Shown: piece after piece, positions 33,611-42,808 of the stretch | Numbering within the stretch: position 1 is the first letter of the stretch | Layout of the letters: every line of letters starts with the position of its first letter | Assembly: GCF_015482765.1 (NCBI RefSeq) | Contig: NZ_JADMLB010000016.1 | Location: forward strand, 1-64,000 | Reading direction: 5' to 3' | DNA length: 64,000 bases | Source: Halodesulfovibrio sp. | GTDB taxonomy: Bacteria > Desulfobacterota > Desulfovibrionia > Desulfovibrionales > Desulfovibrionaceae | Notes under the pieces: generated by a model | What the model was told of the DNA's origin: nothing | Databases searched by the model: none | The model's input: the letters and a program-made list of their open reading frames with translations, nothing else | Position numbers and translations under genes: made by a program

Positions 33611-33916
33611 TTATTGAGTTGGAGTTTCTTCATCCAACAACAATGCGAGCGGCACAAACGGTCCCACGGGGATCAATTCATAATCAATCAAACCAGCCTG
33701 CACCATCGGCATTTTATTAATAAGGCCACGAGCCTCTTCCAAAGAAGGTGCTTCCAGCATCAAGATTGTACCGGAACGATCCTGACGAAAATACATTTCG
33801 CGAACCACGTCAGCAAGATACATCTTTACTGTATAATTCACCTCATCCATAAAGGTTTCTTTAACTTTATCCGGTGTGGCATCCGGCATTACTTTATCAA
33901 TTGCAAGAATTTTCAT
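33611..33916 (-). CDS. Small dimeric alpha/beta-barrel protein (YciI/muconolactone isomerase-like)
   Basis: 101 residues starting MKILAIDKVMPDATPDKVKE, with GAGAAGG before the ATG. The pattern of a first strand, an amphipathic helix, RDRSG-like turn (FRQDRSGTILMLEA) and a second helix (SLEEARGLINKMPMV) matches the ferredoxin-like dimeric barrel group that includes YciI and muconolactone isomerase relatives. Cytoplasmic. The molecular function is not known for this type; some are monooxygenases or simple isomerases. The flavoenzyme gene lies 190 bases upstream on the same strand and may be functionally linked. Confidence 0.65.
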   Translation of the reverse strand: MKILAIDKVMPDATPDKVKETFMDEVNYTVKMYLADVVREMYFRQDRSGTILMLEAPSLEEARGLINKMPMVQAGLIDYELIPVGPFVPLALLLDEETPTQ

Positions 33917-34107
33917 TTCCTTCTCCTTTCTAGCATGCTGTGCAGCAGGGCAAACGGAGTAATGTGATCATTCTGCCAATGAGCACCTCAACTTACTCCT
34001 GCTGTATGCAAAGTCGGACACGATACATCATCTGTCCCCAATTGCGCTACTTTGCAAGTACAACACGCTGTTAGAAGTACGAAATTTTCCATCGTACCTC
34101 AATCTAT

Positions 34108-35247
34108 TTATGATGAAGACTTCTTGTCATCAGCCTGCTGCTGTGCAACAGGGCAAAAATATCCCTCATTTTTAATCAAAACCGTAAAACATTTATTGCA
34201 GCTTATACACTCTGCCTTTCGCAAATCACCTGCTGCCCAGCGGTAAAGAAGAGCAGGCTCTCGTAATAATGGTCTGCTCATAGAAACAAAATCGATAAGC
34301 CCCTCAGCCAGCAATCCTTCACCGACACTAAAGCTCCGAAGCCCGCCAACAAGCATTACAGGAATCTTGGTATGCTCTCGAACTGCTTTTGCAGCCTCAC
34401 GATACCACGCCTCCTTTGCCGGAGTGTCAAAACGCCCGACACGGACAGAAGACGTTGCCGGACCGCTTGTAAGCAATCCGCCGCTAATTTCAACAGCATC
34501 AAGCCCCAGCAAAGAAAGTCCCTTAATAATACTTACACTATCTTCCAGCTGAAGCCCGCCATCGACATAGTCCTCACAGTTAATTTTCATCGTAACAGGA
34601 TAATGATCACCTACTGCGCGACGAATACCTTCATACACCCTGACAAGCGGACGGATACGGTTTTCAAAAGAGCCACCGTACATATCAGTCCGTTTATTAA
34701 CGTGAGGAGATAAAAACTGGCTCAAGCCATATCCGTGTGCAGCATGGATTTGAACACCATCAAACCCCGCCGCAACTGCTCTGGAAGCAGCCTGCTCGAA
34801 AGCATACACCATCCCATCAATATCTTCTTCCGTCATTTCCTGACAAAGCTCACCATCCCTGCGCACAAAAGGGCTTGGCCCCACTGCCGGCATTCCTGTC
34901 ATCCCCTGTGCGGCATGTCCACCGGCATGAGCCAACTGTGCAACTATAACCCCGCCTTTTTCGTGAACTCTCTTTACCATGCTGCGCAAACCGTTGATAT
35001 ATTCATCACTGCAAATTGCCAGCTGACGCTCACTTGCTCGCCCCTGCTCTGCAACAAACATGTGGCCTGTGATAATAAGCCCGACACCACCGTCTACAAG
35101 GTCGAGCATGGCCTTTTCAAGAGCCGGAGTCACAAAGCCCTCTGCTGAGGCAAGACCTTCCCAAGTTGCAGAACGGACAAGACGGTTCGGAACAGTCATC
35201 CCGTTTATGGTCATCTTATCGTAAAACATACTATCCCCAAGTTTCAT
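34108..35247 (-). CDS. Old-yellow-enzyme-family NADH:flavin oxidoreductase with cysteine cluster
   Basis: 379 residues from the ATG at 35247, with GGTGGAGG eight bases upstream; a GTG five codons earlier lies on that ribosome-binding site and is rejected. The TIM-barrel signatures are MTVPNRLVRSATWEG, AQLAHAGGHAA, the catalytic pair in GFDGVQIHAAHGYGLSQFL and NKRTDMYGGSFENRIRP. The C-terminus carries CISCNKC followed after 11 residues by another cysteine, close to the cluster motif of the iron-sulfur members such as 2,4-dienoyl-CoA reductase. Those have a second FAD domain of about 280 residues, absent here, so this is a one-domain enzyme with a cluster-like tail. It probably reduces an activated double bond; the substrate is unknown. 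Confidence 0.87.
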   Translation of the reverse strand: MKLGDSMFYDKMTINGMTVPNRLVRSATWEGLASAEGFVTPALEKAMLDLVDGGVGLIITGHMFVAEQGRASERQLAICSDEYINGLRSMVKRVHEKGGVIVAQLAHAGGHAAQGMTGMPAVGPSPFVRRDGELCQEMTEEDIDGMVYAFEQAASRAVAAGFDGVQIHAAHGYGLSQFLSPHVNKRTDMYGGSFENRIRPLVRVYEGIRRAVGDHYPVTMKINCEDYVDGGLQLEDSVSIIKGLSLLGLDAVEISGGLLTSGPATSSVRVGRFDTPAKEAWYREAAKAVREHTKIPVMLVGGLRSFSVGEGLLAEGLIDFVSMSRPLLREPALLYRWAAGDLRKAECISCNKCFTVLIKNEGYFCPVAQQQADDKKSSS

Positions 35248-35325
35248 TCTACTAACCTCCACCTATACACTTCACTCTATAGCCGAACATCTCATTGAGA
35301 ATCAACTGCCGACTGTTGATATAAA

Positions 35326-35362
35326 AAAAGCCGCAGCTCCCTTGTACAGGAATTGCGGCCTC
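35326..35362 (-). terminator. Terminator of the rarD-type gene
   Basis: Imperfect stem with GCCGCA/TGCGGC at its base (35330-35335, 35354-35359), followed on the minus strand by seven U. It sits 33 bases after the permease stop. Confidence 0.75.
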
Positions 35363-35391
35363 TCAAAATCAAACAAATGCGGTAGAGCGTT

Positions 35392-36300
35392 CTACACTTC
35401 TTCAGCATGTAAATACTTTCTGGAACGCTGCAACCAGCCCTCACCGGAATAAAGAGCAAGAGCACTCCAGATAAACATGAAAGAAAATAAGTGTCCCATT
35501 GAAAACTGCTCGTTAAACAGGAAAACTCCCTGCAAAAACGCCAAACTCGGTGCTATATACTGTATAAGTCCAAGAGTCGTCAGTCGTAACCGGCAGGCAG
35601 CAAATGCAAACCACATAAGCGGAAGTGATGTAATAATCCCCGCTCCCACAAGATACATATCTGTTAAGCGGTCAATATGCAGGAACGAAGCAGTCCCCTG
35701 CAACTCAAGACTGCCAAGATAAAACAACACAAACGGAATCAAAAGAACTGTTTCAAACATAAGTCCTGCAATGGACTCTACATTTGCCAATTTGCGTAAC
35801 AGCCCGTACAGGCCGAAAGATATTGCCAGCACAAGAGAAACCCATGGCAGTTCACCAACCATAATCAGCTGCGTTCCTACTCCGGCTACAGCCAGAAACA
35901 CTGCACAAAGCTGAATCGGGCGTATTTTATCTTTAAATACGACAACACCAAGCATCATACTTACAAGCGGTGTAATGTAATACCCAAGGCTCGTCTGTAA
36001 CACCATATCGTGATTAACAGCCCAAATATATAGTCCCCAGTTCCCGCCGACAAGGAGTCCGCTCATCGTAAGGAGTAACATTGTCCTTTTTGAAGAAAAA
36101 ATAGCTTTAAATGTTGCCCAGCCGGAACGAACACTCAACAATATTCCTACAAAAAACAATGACCATAAAATTCTATGGCATAACACTTCAAACGCAGGCA
36201 CATGTCCCACCTGCTTCCAGTAAACGGGCGCCATTCCCCAAAAAACAAACGCGCAAACAGCAGCTATCGCCCCTGCTCTGCTCTGGTCATCTTCGTACAC
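35392..36300 (-). CDS. rarD: EamA-family permease, RarD type
   Basis: 302 residues with ten predicted membrane segments, matching RarD. It begins with AGAIAAVCAFVFWGMAPVYW and contains LLVGGNWGLYIWAVNHDMVL and LGYYITPLVSMMLGV, stretches shared with E. coli RarD; the second half repeats the fold (LIQYIAPSLAFLQGVFLFNE). It is a drug/metabolite-superfamily inner-membrane transporter whose substrate is not established even in the best-studied relatives. Solitary gene with its own terminator. Confidence 0.88.
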   Translation of the reverse strand: MYEDDQSRAGAIAAVCAFVFWGMAPVYWKQVGHVPAFEVLCHRILWSLFFVGILLSVRSGWATFKAIFSSKRTMLLLTMSGLLVGGNWGLYIWAVNHDMVLQTSLGYYITPLVSMMLGVVVFKDKIRPIQLCAVFLAVAGVGTQLIMVGELPWVSLVLAISFGLYGLLRKLANVESIAGLMFETVLLIPFVLFYLGSLELQGTASFLHIDRLTDMYLVGAGIITSLPLMWFAFAACRLRLTTLGLIQYIAPSLAFLQGVFLFNEQFSMGHLFSFMFIWSALALYSGEGWLQRSRKYLHAEEV

Positions 36301-36337
36301 AATGTTTTCCTTTCAGACTATGCAGTTACATAGCCAT

Positions 36338-36364
36338 AAAAAAAGCGGGAGCATAAGCTCCCGC
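36338..36364 (-). terminator. Terminator of the SLOG-like gene
   Basis: GCGGGAGC (36345-36352) / GCTCCCGC (36357-36364), loop ATAA, and a seven-U run on the minus strand (36344-36338). It begins 21 bases after the stop of the gene at 36385. Confidence 0.93.
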
Positions 36365-36384
36365 AGAATTTTGCATTCTTTTCT

Positions 36385-36936
36385 CTATCCAAAGGATTTT
36401 TCAAAGAGCTCGTTAATTGCCTTTTTACCGTTCTCTTCCAGAAAACGAGTACCGGTAGCAGTAAAATGGCGATGAGAAATAGTCGGCGTCTCCACCTCAA
36501 TCCACTCATTCTTTTCCCAACGGAACCAAGCATTTTTAGCCTGCCCGAATACATACAGAGGCTTGTTACAAATTTTTGCAAACTCTGCCCCCCAACCGGT
36601 ACCACCTTTAACGGTGTTGTCATCCTGAATAACACCAACAACGTACACTTCATGTCCACTGGATACCTGCCAGCAAATCGACTGAAGTACTTTACGGAAC
36701 AACGGCGCTACAGAGTATGAACGGCTCATTAAGCGGGATACATACGTAAGGCTTACATCTTTGAGTTCCAGCTCATCAGCAGTCAAAACACGCAACCCTC
36801 TGCTGCGCTCTAATTTATGACCATCAAAGCTATAGTTAACTTCTTGAAGCCCGTACTTTTCTGCAAGTTCACCAAAGTATGCTTCCGTGCCTCGTGCACC
36901 ACCGCTATACAGAATATGTTCTGAAGGATTCGCCAT
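36385..36936 (-). CDS. Uncharacterised Rossmann-like protein, SLOG-type
   Basis: 183 residues, no signal or membrane segment. The opening EHILYSGGARGTEAYFGELA resembles the GG-x-R-G-x-D/E nucleotide-binding turn of SLOG domains (DprA, LOG and YpsA group), and a second glycine-rich turn GGTGWGAEFAKICNKPLYVF later follows the same layout. The rest (NAWFRWEKNEWIEVETP) is aromatic and unrecognised. SLOG proteins bind nucleotides or nucleotide-derived signals; some act in phage-defence systems, but no such genes are nearby. The fold is my inference, the function unknown. It stands alone between terminators. The ATG follows CCTGAGAGGTCTC with a plausible ribosome-binding site. Confidence 0.6.
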   Translation of the reverse strand: MANPSEHILYSGGARGTEAYFGELAEKYGLQEVNYSFDGHKLERSRGLRVLTADELELKDVSLTYVSRLMSRSYSVAPLFRKVLQSICWQVSSGHEVYVVGVIQDDNTVKGGTGWGAEFAKICNKPLYVFGQAKNAWFRWEKNEWIEVETPTISHRHFTATGTRFLEENGKKAINELFEKSFG

Positions 36937-37094
36937 TGTGAGACCTCTCAGGGTTGGATTAAATAAACTGCGCCCACTGCATAAAAACTACGTGAGACGC
37001 TATGCAAAAACAGGTGCTTCGTACCTAGTTACCTATCTAAGAGCGTTGCCTTTTACAAGCAATTTTGCAGAACAGATCATATGATCCAATACTG

Positions 37095-38210
37095 TTATGA
37101 ATTTTCTGTAATTGAAAATTGCTTTCGAAGATATCGGCTAAGCCAATGTAAATCACCAGTTGTTAAGGGAGCGAGGGGGGAAGCCACTTTCAACGCTTTA
37201 AACACTGCACCTGAAGTCTGAACAAGCTCAACCCGTCCCTTTCCCGGACGAGGAACAGCTATACGTGCTGTCTTTAAGTCACGTCGTTCCAACATAACAG
37301 AGGAGTATTCTTTCCCGAAAATTGACGCACCGAACCTAACGGTCTGGTCATCCCACACAATAAAGCCTTTGCCCGCCGCAGCTCTGACAATCCGCCACAA
37401 TATCATGTAGGCAAAAAAGCCGCAGACAAAAAGTAGTATTCCACCTGCAATAAAATTGCCTTCTCCAGCAGCTGCCTCCCATATTCCATATCCGCCACCA
37501 TACAAAAGCCCTGCTGTGGCGAACATCATTAACGCAATATATAGCCTGCCCGGAGACAACGACCAGTAAAAGCCTTTTTGTCCATTTTTTGAATATGCCT
37601 GCAAAACAGACCCTGTCGGCACTCGTTCATCAACCTCGGCAACCACAGGAGCGTACTCACTTTTTGCTGCTCGTGAAAAGCCTATGTTTGCATGATCTTC
37701 GATGGCAAAACCAGTTACTTCGGCAAGTTTTAATGCTGTTGCCGCAAGATCCGGCCCCAGAACTGACCGATCGAGTGTTTCGTATCCGGATGTCCTGAGC
37801 ACCATATCCAAATGATAAGGATAGCTGCCGCGACTGTTATCGTGAGGTTCAAAGTCCGGAGGAACCAGATCCCCTTGAGCATTCCGCCGAGTCAACCGAA
37901 GAGCGGCAATCATACCAAAAGGAATTGCATATACATCTGCTTTTCGCCGTCCTAAAAAGTAAATGCATTTATCGGGTAAACTGACCTCAATAATCCGTTG
38001 CTGCCTTCGCAGAATCATACCGACAGTCATAAAAATGAGACAAAGATACAATACTGCGAATCGCACCAGCGTGATGCCGTTCATTAATGCCCCGATAAAA
38101 CCAAGACAAAGTGCGCACCCTACAAGCGCACCCACAGCAGTCTGTTGCTCTGCTGAAGGAACAAGGCGCAAGGTGGACGAAGATTTTCTTTCTACAGTAA
38201 TCAGACTCAT
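37095..38210 (-). CDS. Unrecognised membrane protein
   Basis: 371 residues with two pairs of hydrophobic segments (about 28-68 and 225-275), each followed by soluble beta-rich stretches that contain short PH-like strands (IIEVSLPDKCIYFLGRR and FIVWDDQTVRFGASIFGK). The second half looks like a duplicate of the layout of the first. Such two-pair proteins are usually inner-membrane proteins with cytoplasmic PH-like domains. I do not recognise a named family. A weak purine run (ACTAGGG) precedes the ATG. A GC-rich hairpin island lies upstream and could be its leader. Confidence 0.65.
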   Translation of the reverse strand: MSLITVERKSSSTLRLVPSAEQQTAVGALVGCALCLGFIGALMNGITLVRFAVLYLCLIFMTVGMILRRQQRIIEVSLPDKCIYFLGRRKADVYAIPFGMIAALRLTRRNAQGDLVPPDFEPHDNSRGSYPYHLDMVLRTSGYETLDRSVLGPDLAATALKLAEVTGFAIEDHANIGFSRAAKSEYAPVVAEVDERVPTGSVLQAYSKNGQKGFYWSLSPGRLYIALMMFATAGLLYGGGYGIWEAAAGEGNFIAGGILLFVCGFFAYMILWRIVRAAAGKGFIVWDDQTVRFGASIFGKEYSSVMLERRDLKTARIAVPRPGKGRVELVQTSGAVFKALKVASPLAPLTTGDLHWLSRYLRKQFSITENS

Positions 38211-38855
38211 AGCACCCTAGTAACCTCTTGCAATACATACTTCAATTACATTGTCGTATACGTTCGGTTACGCACAGCAAAGGCGACCCTGCTACTAGCA
38301 GAGCCGCCCCGTGTATGTGGTCATACCGCACACGTTGCCCTCAACTGCGTCGGATACTTGCCCGACTCATTCAGCCCCCTGATATGTTGGTATCCGTCTC
38401 GTCACGACACCAAAGTATGGAGAGTCCGGAGGCTGTTCCCCTCAAATTTTTTCACCTGCACATTCATAGGAATTTTGTAAACTGCATGTCTCTTTATAGC
38501 CCACATAAAAATCAGAACAGTCTGTGTACCATACGTCCAATACGACACACTATATTCTATATTTCTCTTTCTTACGCGCCTCTATTTGTATCGTTTTTCT
38601 ATACTTAACTGCAAAAACAAAAAAAGATAGTTTGTTTTTCTTATTATCGCACAAATAAACTAGTAAATAAGGAATATATTCATTTATCACACTTTGGAAT
38701 AATAGAGAAAACAACACTACAAAAGTTAAATACTACATATACACAATGTAATTTCATCACAATGCAGTCTGATTAACGAATATCACATAAAAAAAGCGCT
38801 GTTATGATGCTGCATTATTGTGCAACTCATAACAGCGCTGTAAAGCCATTTCTCT
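38211..38855. other. Long intergenic region with a GC-rich hairpin island and a terminator
   Basis: About 640 bases. From 38282 to 38396 three hairpins stand out in a GC-rich block: GGCGACCCTGCT (38282-38293) / AGCAGAGCCGCC (38297-38308), a GTGT...ACAC hairpin (38311-38333) and CGGATAC (38351-38357) / GTATCCG (38390-38396). From 38.45 kb on it is AT-rich. At 38788-38839 an imperfect stem with AGCGCTGTTATGA and a run of U on the minus strand ends the gene at 38856. Coding frames here have no support. Confidence 0.5.
38788..38839 (-). terminator. Terminator of the gene at 38856
   Basis: AGCGCTGTTAT at 38795-38805 pairs with ATAACAGCGCT at 38829-38839 with an extended, slightly bulged stem inside. 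On the minus strand a U-run follows. The stem starts 17 bases past the stop. Confidence 0.85.
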
Positions 38856-39713
38856 CTACCGATTAGAGTATATTTCTCTATAAACACTTCTCAATGCTTT
38901 TGCCCATTGAGTTAAGTCGAACCCTTTAGGCCCTCCTATAAAAACAGGAGCACGCCCATACTGGTTCAATTGAGAAGCATAAGCGGGAATTAACCACCGC
39001 CCCGCCCTGCTTGATGCAATGACATACACCTGCGCCAAACGCCGATATTGATCCCGAGTATAGGCAGGATCTGGAATTACTCCACCAAACTTCGATTCAG
39101 CCCCATTCTCCACAGATCGTATCGGCAACAACAATCCAACATGTAAAAAACGCCCTTTTGCTTTTGCACCGGCTTCCCGTGCTTCAAAATATGACGAACG
39201 CAGCGGCTGAAAAAAATCTATGAGTGTTGCGGAACTTCCGTTACGCCCTATCAGGACATGCCAACGTCGTCCAAACTGACGCAAATTATTAATGCGTGGA
39301 GACACATTAATGTCCGGAGTAAAGGAGTGGTTGCCGAAGTCAGGCCCATTCGAATCATGCAGTACAAAATAGAGTGCTGTATTCCCGTGTGCTTTTGACA
39401 CCCGCAAATTCAACGCACCGCCAACCTCATCATCTCTTAATCCATGCCGTGCAGCGTACGACTCAACAGCCTCGCGGGAAAAGTCAAACTCACGCCCGAC
39501 AAGTTCATCAAACGTGGAAGGTAGTCCACCTTCTACTTTTTCAACAACGCCGCTAGCCCGTATCTTTGGCGTCAAACACAATGCTTGCTGAATCCTGTCA
39601 CCGCTAAACTGAATCCTTGTGCTATCCCAGTAGCATGATGAATCAGCCACTAACGTGGAGGGAACCAACAATAAAAAGATACTAAACCAAAAACTTGCCG
39701 TACAGATTCTCAT
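38856..39713 (-). CDS. Unrecognised secreted protein
   Basis: 285 residues if the ATG at 39713 is used; GAGG is close before it. A GTG at 39752 would add 13 residues with a weaker site. Residues 1-23 are a signal peptide (MRICTASFWFSIFLLLVPST, ending in VAD). Mature part has a conserved-looking stretch YFVLHDSNGPDFGNHSF and FGRRWHVLIGRNG, which recalls secreted N-acetylmuramyl-amidase-like proteins, where an H-D-S/T motif lies in an early strand, but I cannot confirm the fold or zinc ligands. It should act in the periplasm or outside. Unknown function; possible peptidoglycan role is only an inference. Confidence 0.6.
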   Translation of the reverse strand: MRICTASFWFSIFLLLVPSTLVADSSCYWDSTRIQFSGDRIQQALCLTPKIRASGVVEKVEGGLPSTFDELVGREFDFSREAVESYAARHGLRDDEVGGALNLRVSKAHGNTALYFVLHDSNGPDFGNHSFTPDINVSPRINNLRQFGRRWHVLIGRNGSSATLIDFFQPLRSSYFEAREAGAKAKGRFLHVGLLLPIRSVENGAESKFGGVIPDPAYTRDQYRRLAQVYVIASSRAGRWLIPAYASQLNQYGRAPVFIGGPKGFDLTQWAKALRSVYREIYSNR

Positions 39714-39918
39714 AACCTCAATGACCCTATAGTAACTCAGCAGAGGTGACACCAGTTCTTATCAAATACAGATTATACCGTAGTACGAATCCACCAGACT
39801 GTATTCATCCTTCTCACACAAGAAATTAAATAAATCAATTGAACACGTTATGCGGCTACGACAAAACCGCTTACTGAACAAAGGATTCCATGCTACAAAT
39901 ATGCCGCAGGAGAAACGC

Positions 39919-40806
39919 ATGGATAAATATATTGGATACTTACAAATACTCGCCGCAGCAACATTATGGGGACTACTCGGCCCTATTTCAAAATACGGAT
40001 TGCAGGAAGGAGTTACACCGCATGAGCTGGCCTTCTGGCGTGCGTCACTTGGGGCTGTATTTTTCATTTTGCACTCGGCAAAACACAAAACTCTTGCAGT
40101 AAAAAAAGCTGACATTCCCGTTTTTCTTCTTTTTGGCGTACTCGGCATCTCATTATTCTTCGGTTCATACCAAATTGCGATTAAACATGCAGGAGCTGCC
40201 GTTTCAGCTATTCTTCTTTATACTGCCCCTATCTGGGTTGCTGTATTCTCCCGCATCCTTTTTAAAGAAGAACTTTCCACCGGAAAAATTATTGCTCTCT
40301 CAATAGCCCTTACCGGCACCGGTCTCGTTTGTTTCAGTGGACAAACAGGAGAAGTATCCCTACCGCTTACCGGCATCCTCTTTGGTCTGCTTTCCGGATT
40401 CACCTATTCTCTCCATTATATATTCGGAAAAACTTTTCTTAAAAACTATCAGCCTGCAACACTGTACGCATGGTGTCTCCCGGCAGGAGCACTTGCACTA
40501 TTGCCTTGGGTAACATTCACCGCGTATTCTCCAATAAAATTGGCTGTTGTTGTCGCTTTGGCATTTCTTTGTACTTACCTGGCCTACTATGCTTACTGCG
40601 CCGGCCTCCGACGCTTGGAAGCAACGCGGGCAGCAATTATCGCAAATGTTGAACCAGTTGTTGCAGCCGGCCTTGCTGTACTGTGGTGGAATGAACAACT
40701 TACTGCCTCGGCGTATATTGGAGGTGCCATGGTAATCAGTGCCGTAATCATCATCGCCCGCACCCCATCCAAGACACAGCCTGCACCTATACCAACACGC
40801 GACTAA
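39919..40806 (+). CDS. EamA-family transporter (drug/metabolite superfamily)
   Basis: 295 residues from the ATG at 39919, which follows GCAGGAGAAACGC; upstream in-frame ATGs have no ribosome-binding site. Ten membrane segments in two EamA repeats: first IGYLQILAAATLWGLLGPIS and AIKHAGAAVSAILLYTAPI, second LLSGFTYSLHYIFGKTFLK and EATRAAIIANVEPVVAAGLA. It is an inner-membrane exporter or exchanger of small metabolites or amino acids; substrate unknown. It has no operon partners. Confidence 0.88.
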   Translation: MDKYIGYLQILAAATLWGLLGPISKYGLQEGVTPHELAFWRASLGAVFFILHSAKHKTLAVKKADIPVFLLFGVLGISLFFGSYQIAIKHAGAAVSAILLYTAPIWVAVFSRILFKEELSTGKIIALSIALTGTGLVCFSGQTGEVSLPLTGILFGLLSGFTYSLHYIFGKTFLKNYQPATLYAWCLPAGALALLPWVTFTAYSPIKLAVVVALAFLCTYLAYYAYCAGLRRLEATRAAIIANVEPVVAAGLAVLWWNEQLTASAYIGGAMVISAVIIIARTPSKTQPAPIPTRD

Positions 40807-41123
40807 CCTCTGCTACATATCTGCTACCCATGCAGCAAAAATACCACAAACAACACTGTCAAACAGTCCCGAGAGGCAAAAGATCGACTATGCTACTTTG
40901 AACACTGAAAACTTTAAATTCAGTACGTTACAAAAGAGCAACAACAAGACAACACGAAGAATAAGCTTCACAACGTGAAACCTAAATGCTACCAAAGCTG
41001 AATACATCAGACTTTGTCTGGTGTTTGGACACCTGTCATACAATCATTGTACTCTCATATCATCATAAATCAGGGTGAACGCTTTTCGGGGTTAACTAAA
41101 TAATGATTCCCAAGGGGGGCATC
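40807..41123. other. Intergenic region upstream of a single-pass membrane protein gene
   Basis: About 320 bases. A palindromic stretch ACATCAGAC-TTT-GTCTGGTGT lies near 41004-41024. No clear promoter or coding frame. Confidence 0.35.
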
Positions 41124-42257
41124 ATGTCCAATACTGAAGCGCCAAAGAAAAATTCGACTAATCTTAAACGGGCTATCTGGGTCGCGCTTGTTATATTTGC
41201 AATAGTTCTCACAGGTCTCTGGACATTTGAACCCGAAATTGTTGAGACAGAACAAGTCGTAGAACCAAGCGGCGATGTAACCACACAGGTTCGTATCCCG
41301 CTTCGCACAAATACCGCTAATCAGGACACGACAAACAGTTCTGACACCGTTGCGACAACCGAAAACACAGAAGAACTTAAAGTAGACGAAACAGGCAAAA
41401 CGGAAAACGTAGCTGTTGCGCCTCTTCATAAGAAAGTAACTGAAGATACAGTTGTCCGTCCTACGTTCATTACCGATCTCTCACACCTGCTGGTTAATGC
41501 CTACCATCCTAAAGGTAGCCACCCTGCAGCAACAGGTGAATCAAAACTGCTGTTAGATGCCAAAGTCATAAACGTTCATTACGGAATCGAAATGACCGGC
41601 CTTTCATGGAGTGGAGATGATCTGGCGGTGGGTAGACGCTCTGTAATGCAGTATGCATTACGCCCTACTATGATCAATGCCTTATACGCACTCTACAAAG
41701 AACGCTTTATTGAAACAATCAATACAGACATCGACGAAGCTACACGCTATTTTGACGGTGCTGAGCGTACCCTTTCTTCTGAAGAACGAGCCACCTTTTA
41801 CAAACTGACGGCAAAGCAACTTCGAGCCACTGCCGGCGTTATTAAAAGCTGTGCAAAAATAAACTCTGCCATGGCAGACGTTGCAGTCTGGCTTCAGGCT
41901 GAACGGGATGTGCTGACAGCAAACCAAAAATTCCAGTCTGCTCTGCATGACTATCAAGTTTCAAAAGATATGAATGCGACTCCATCTGTCACAGATGCAG
42001 CTGAAGCAAAGATGAAAGCTCAGGGCGAAGCATACGAAAAAGCTATTCGCGACCGTGAAGCGTACAAAGCTTCCCTTGCAAAAATGATCCGTAAGTACAA
42101 ATGGACTAAGGATCAGGACGACGAAACAAACCTGTACATTGCATCATGGGTCTTCCGCAGAAGCAAAGACCTCTCAAACCCCAAAGAGGTTATGATGACA
42201 ATCCAAGACAGGCTGCTCGATCTTGCTAGCACCATGGATGCTCAAGCAAGCCTCTAG
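41124..42257 (+). CDS. Unrecognised single-pass membrane protein
   Basis: 377 residues from the ATG at 41124, preceded by a very strong AAGGGGGG; an in-frame ATG 21 bases earlier is upstream of it. One membrane segment (about 16-36, IWVALVIFAIVLTGLWTF) with a basic N-terminus inside, then about 70 residues rich in T, E and N, then a mainly helical domain with a central YALYKERFIETINTDIDE and charged helices that may form coiled coils. It should be anchored in the inner membrane with its bulk in the periplasm. I recognise no family. Terminator 10 bases after the stop. Confidence 0.7.
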   Translation: MSNTEAPKKNSTNLKRAIWVALVIFAIVLTGLWTFEPEIVETEQVVEPSGDVTTQVRIPLRTNTANQDTTNSSDTVATTENTEELKVDETGKTENVAVAPLHKKVTEDTVVRPTFITDLSHLLVNAYHPKGSHPAATGESKLLLDAKVINVHYGIEMTGLSWSGDDLAVGRRSVMQYALRPTMINALYALYKERFIETINTDIDEATRYFDGAERTLSSEERATFYKLTAKQLRATAGVIKSCAKINSAMADVAVWLQAERDVLTANQKFQSALHDYQVSKDMNATPSVTDAAEAKMKAQGEAYEKAIRDREAYKASLAKMIRKYKWTKDQDDETNLYIASWVFRRSKDLSNPKEVMMTIQDRLLDLASTMDAQASL

Positions 42258-42265
42258 AAAATACG

Positions 42266-42292
42266 AAAAGCCGCACACTCTGCGGCTTTTTT
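42266..42292 (+). terminator. Rho-independent terminator
   Basis: AGCCGCA (42269-42275) / TGCGGCT (42281-42287), five-base loop and a U-run of six. Follows the gene at 41124. Confidence 0.9.
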
Positions 42293-42353
42293 ACATGAAT
42301 AAAATACACGTTGTGCAAAATACACCTGCACACGACTCAACAGGAAAGTCATC

Positions 42354-42797
42354 ATGGCAAAAAGCTACGTTCCCCATATGCACACTGCTGAACATATCCT
42401 AAACGGCACCATGGTCAGCATGTTCGGCTGTGAAAGATGCTACTCTGCTCATATCAATACAAAAAAATCAAAATGTGACTATCACTTCGATCGCCCGCTA
42501 ACTGAGTATGAAGCGATTGCGTTGCAATCCACAGTAAATGAACAGCTACAGCGCAATCTTGAAATTACTGAAGAGATTCTTCCTATTGAGACTGCACAGG
42601 AACGCTACAACCTTTCACGCCTTCCATCCGACGATATTACAACGATCCGCATCGTACATGTTGGCGACTATGACAGTTGTCCGTGTATTGGTGAACATGT
42701 CCAAAACACATCCGAGATCGGTGAATTCATAATAAACTCTTACGATTTTGAAGACGGAAGATTACGTATCCGTTTCAAATGTAAATCTGCCGAGTAA
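42354..42797 (+). CDS. AlaX-like alanyl-tRNA editing domain protein
   Basis: 147 residues. HTAEHILNGTM near residue 10 gives the HxxxH half of the zinc site, and CPCIGEHV near 110 gives the CxxxH half, the pattern of the editing (second additional) domain of alanyl- and threonyl-tRNA synthetases. Stand-alone AlaX proteins remove wrongly attached serine or glycine from alanine tRNA in the cytoplasm. This one is short, lacks the N-terminal barrel of larger AlaX proteins, and has extra cysteines (GCERCYS, KSKCDYH), so its substrate could differ. A gene for a lipoprotein follows 11 bases later and may be co-transcribed. Confidence 0.78.
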   Translation: MAKSYVPHMHTAEHILNGTMVSMFGCERCYSAHINTKKSKCDYHFDRPLTEYEAIALQSTVNEQLQRNLEITEEILPIETAQERYNLSRLPSDDITTIRIVHVGDYDSCPCIGEHVQNTSEIGEFIINSYDFEDGRLRIRFKCKSAE

Positions 42798-42808
42798 AGA
42801 GGAACGCT

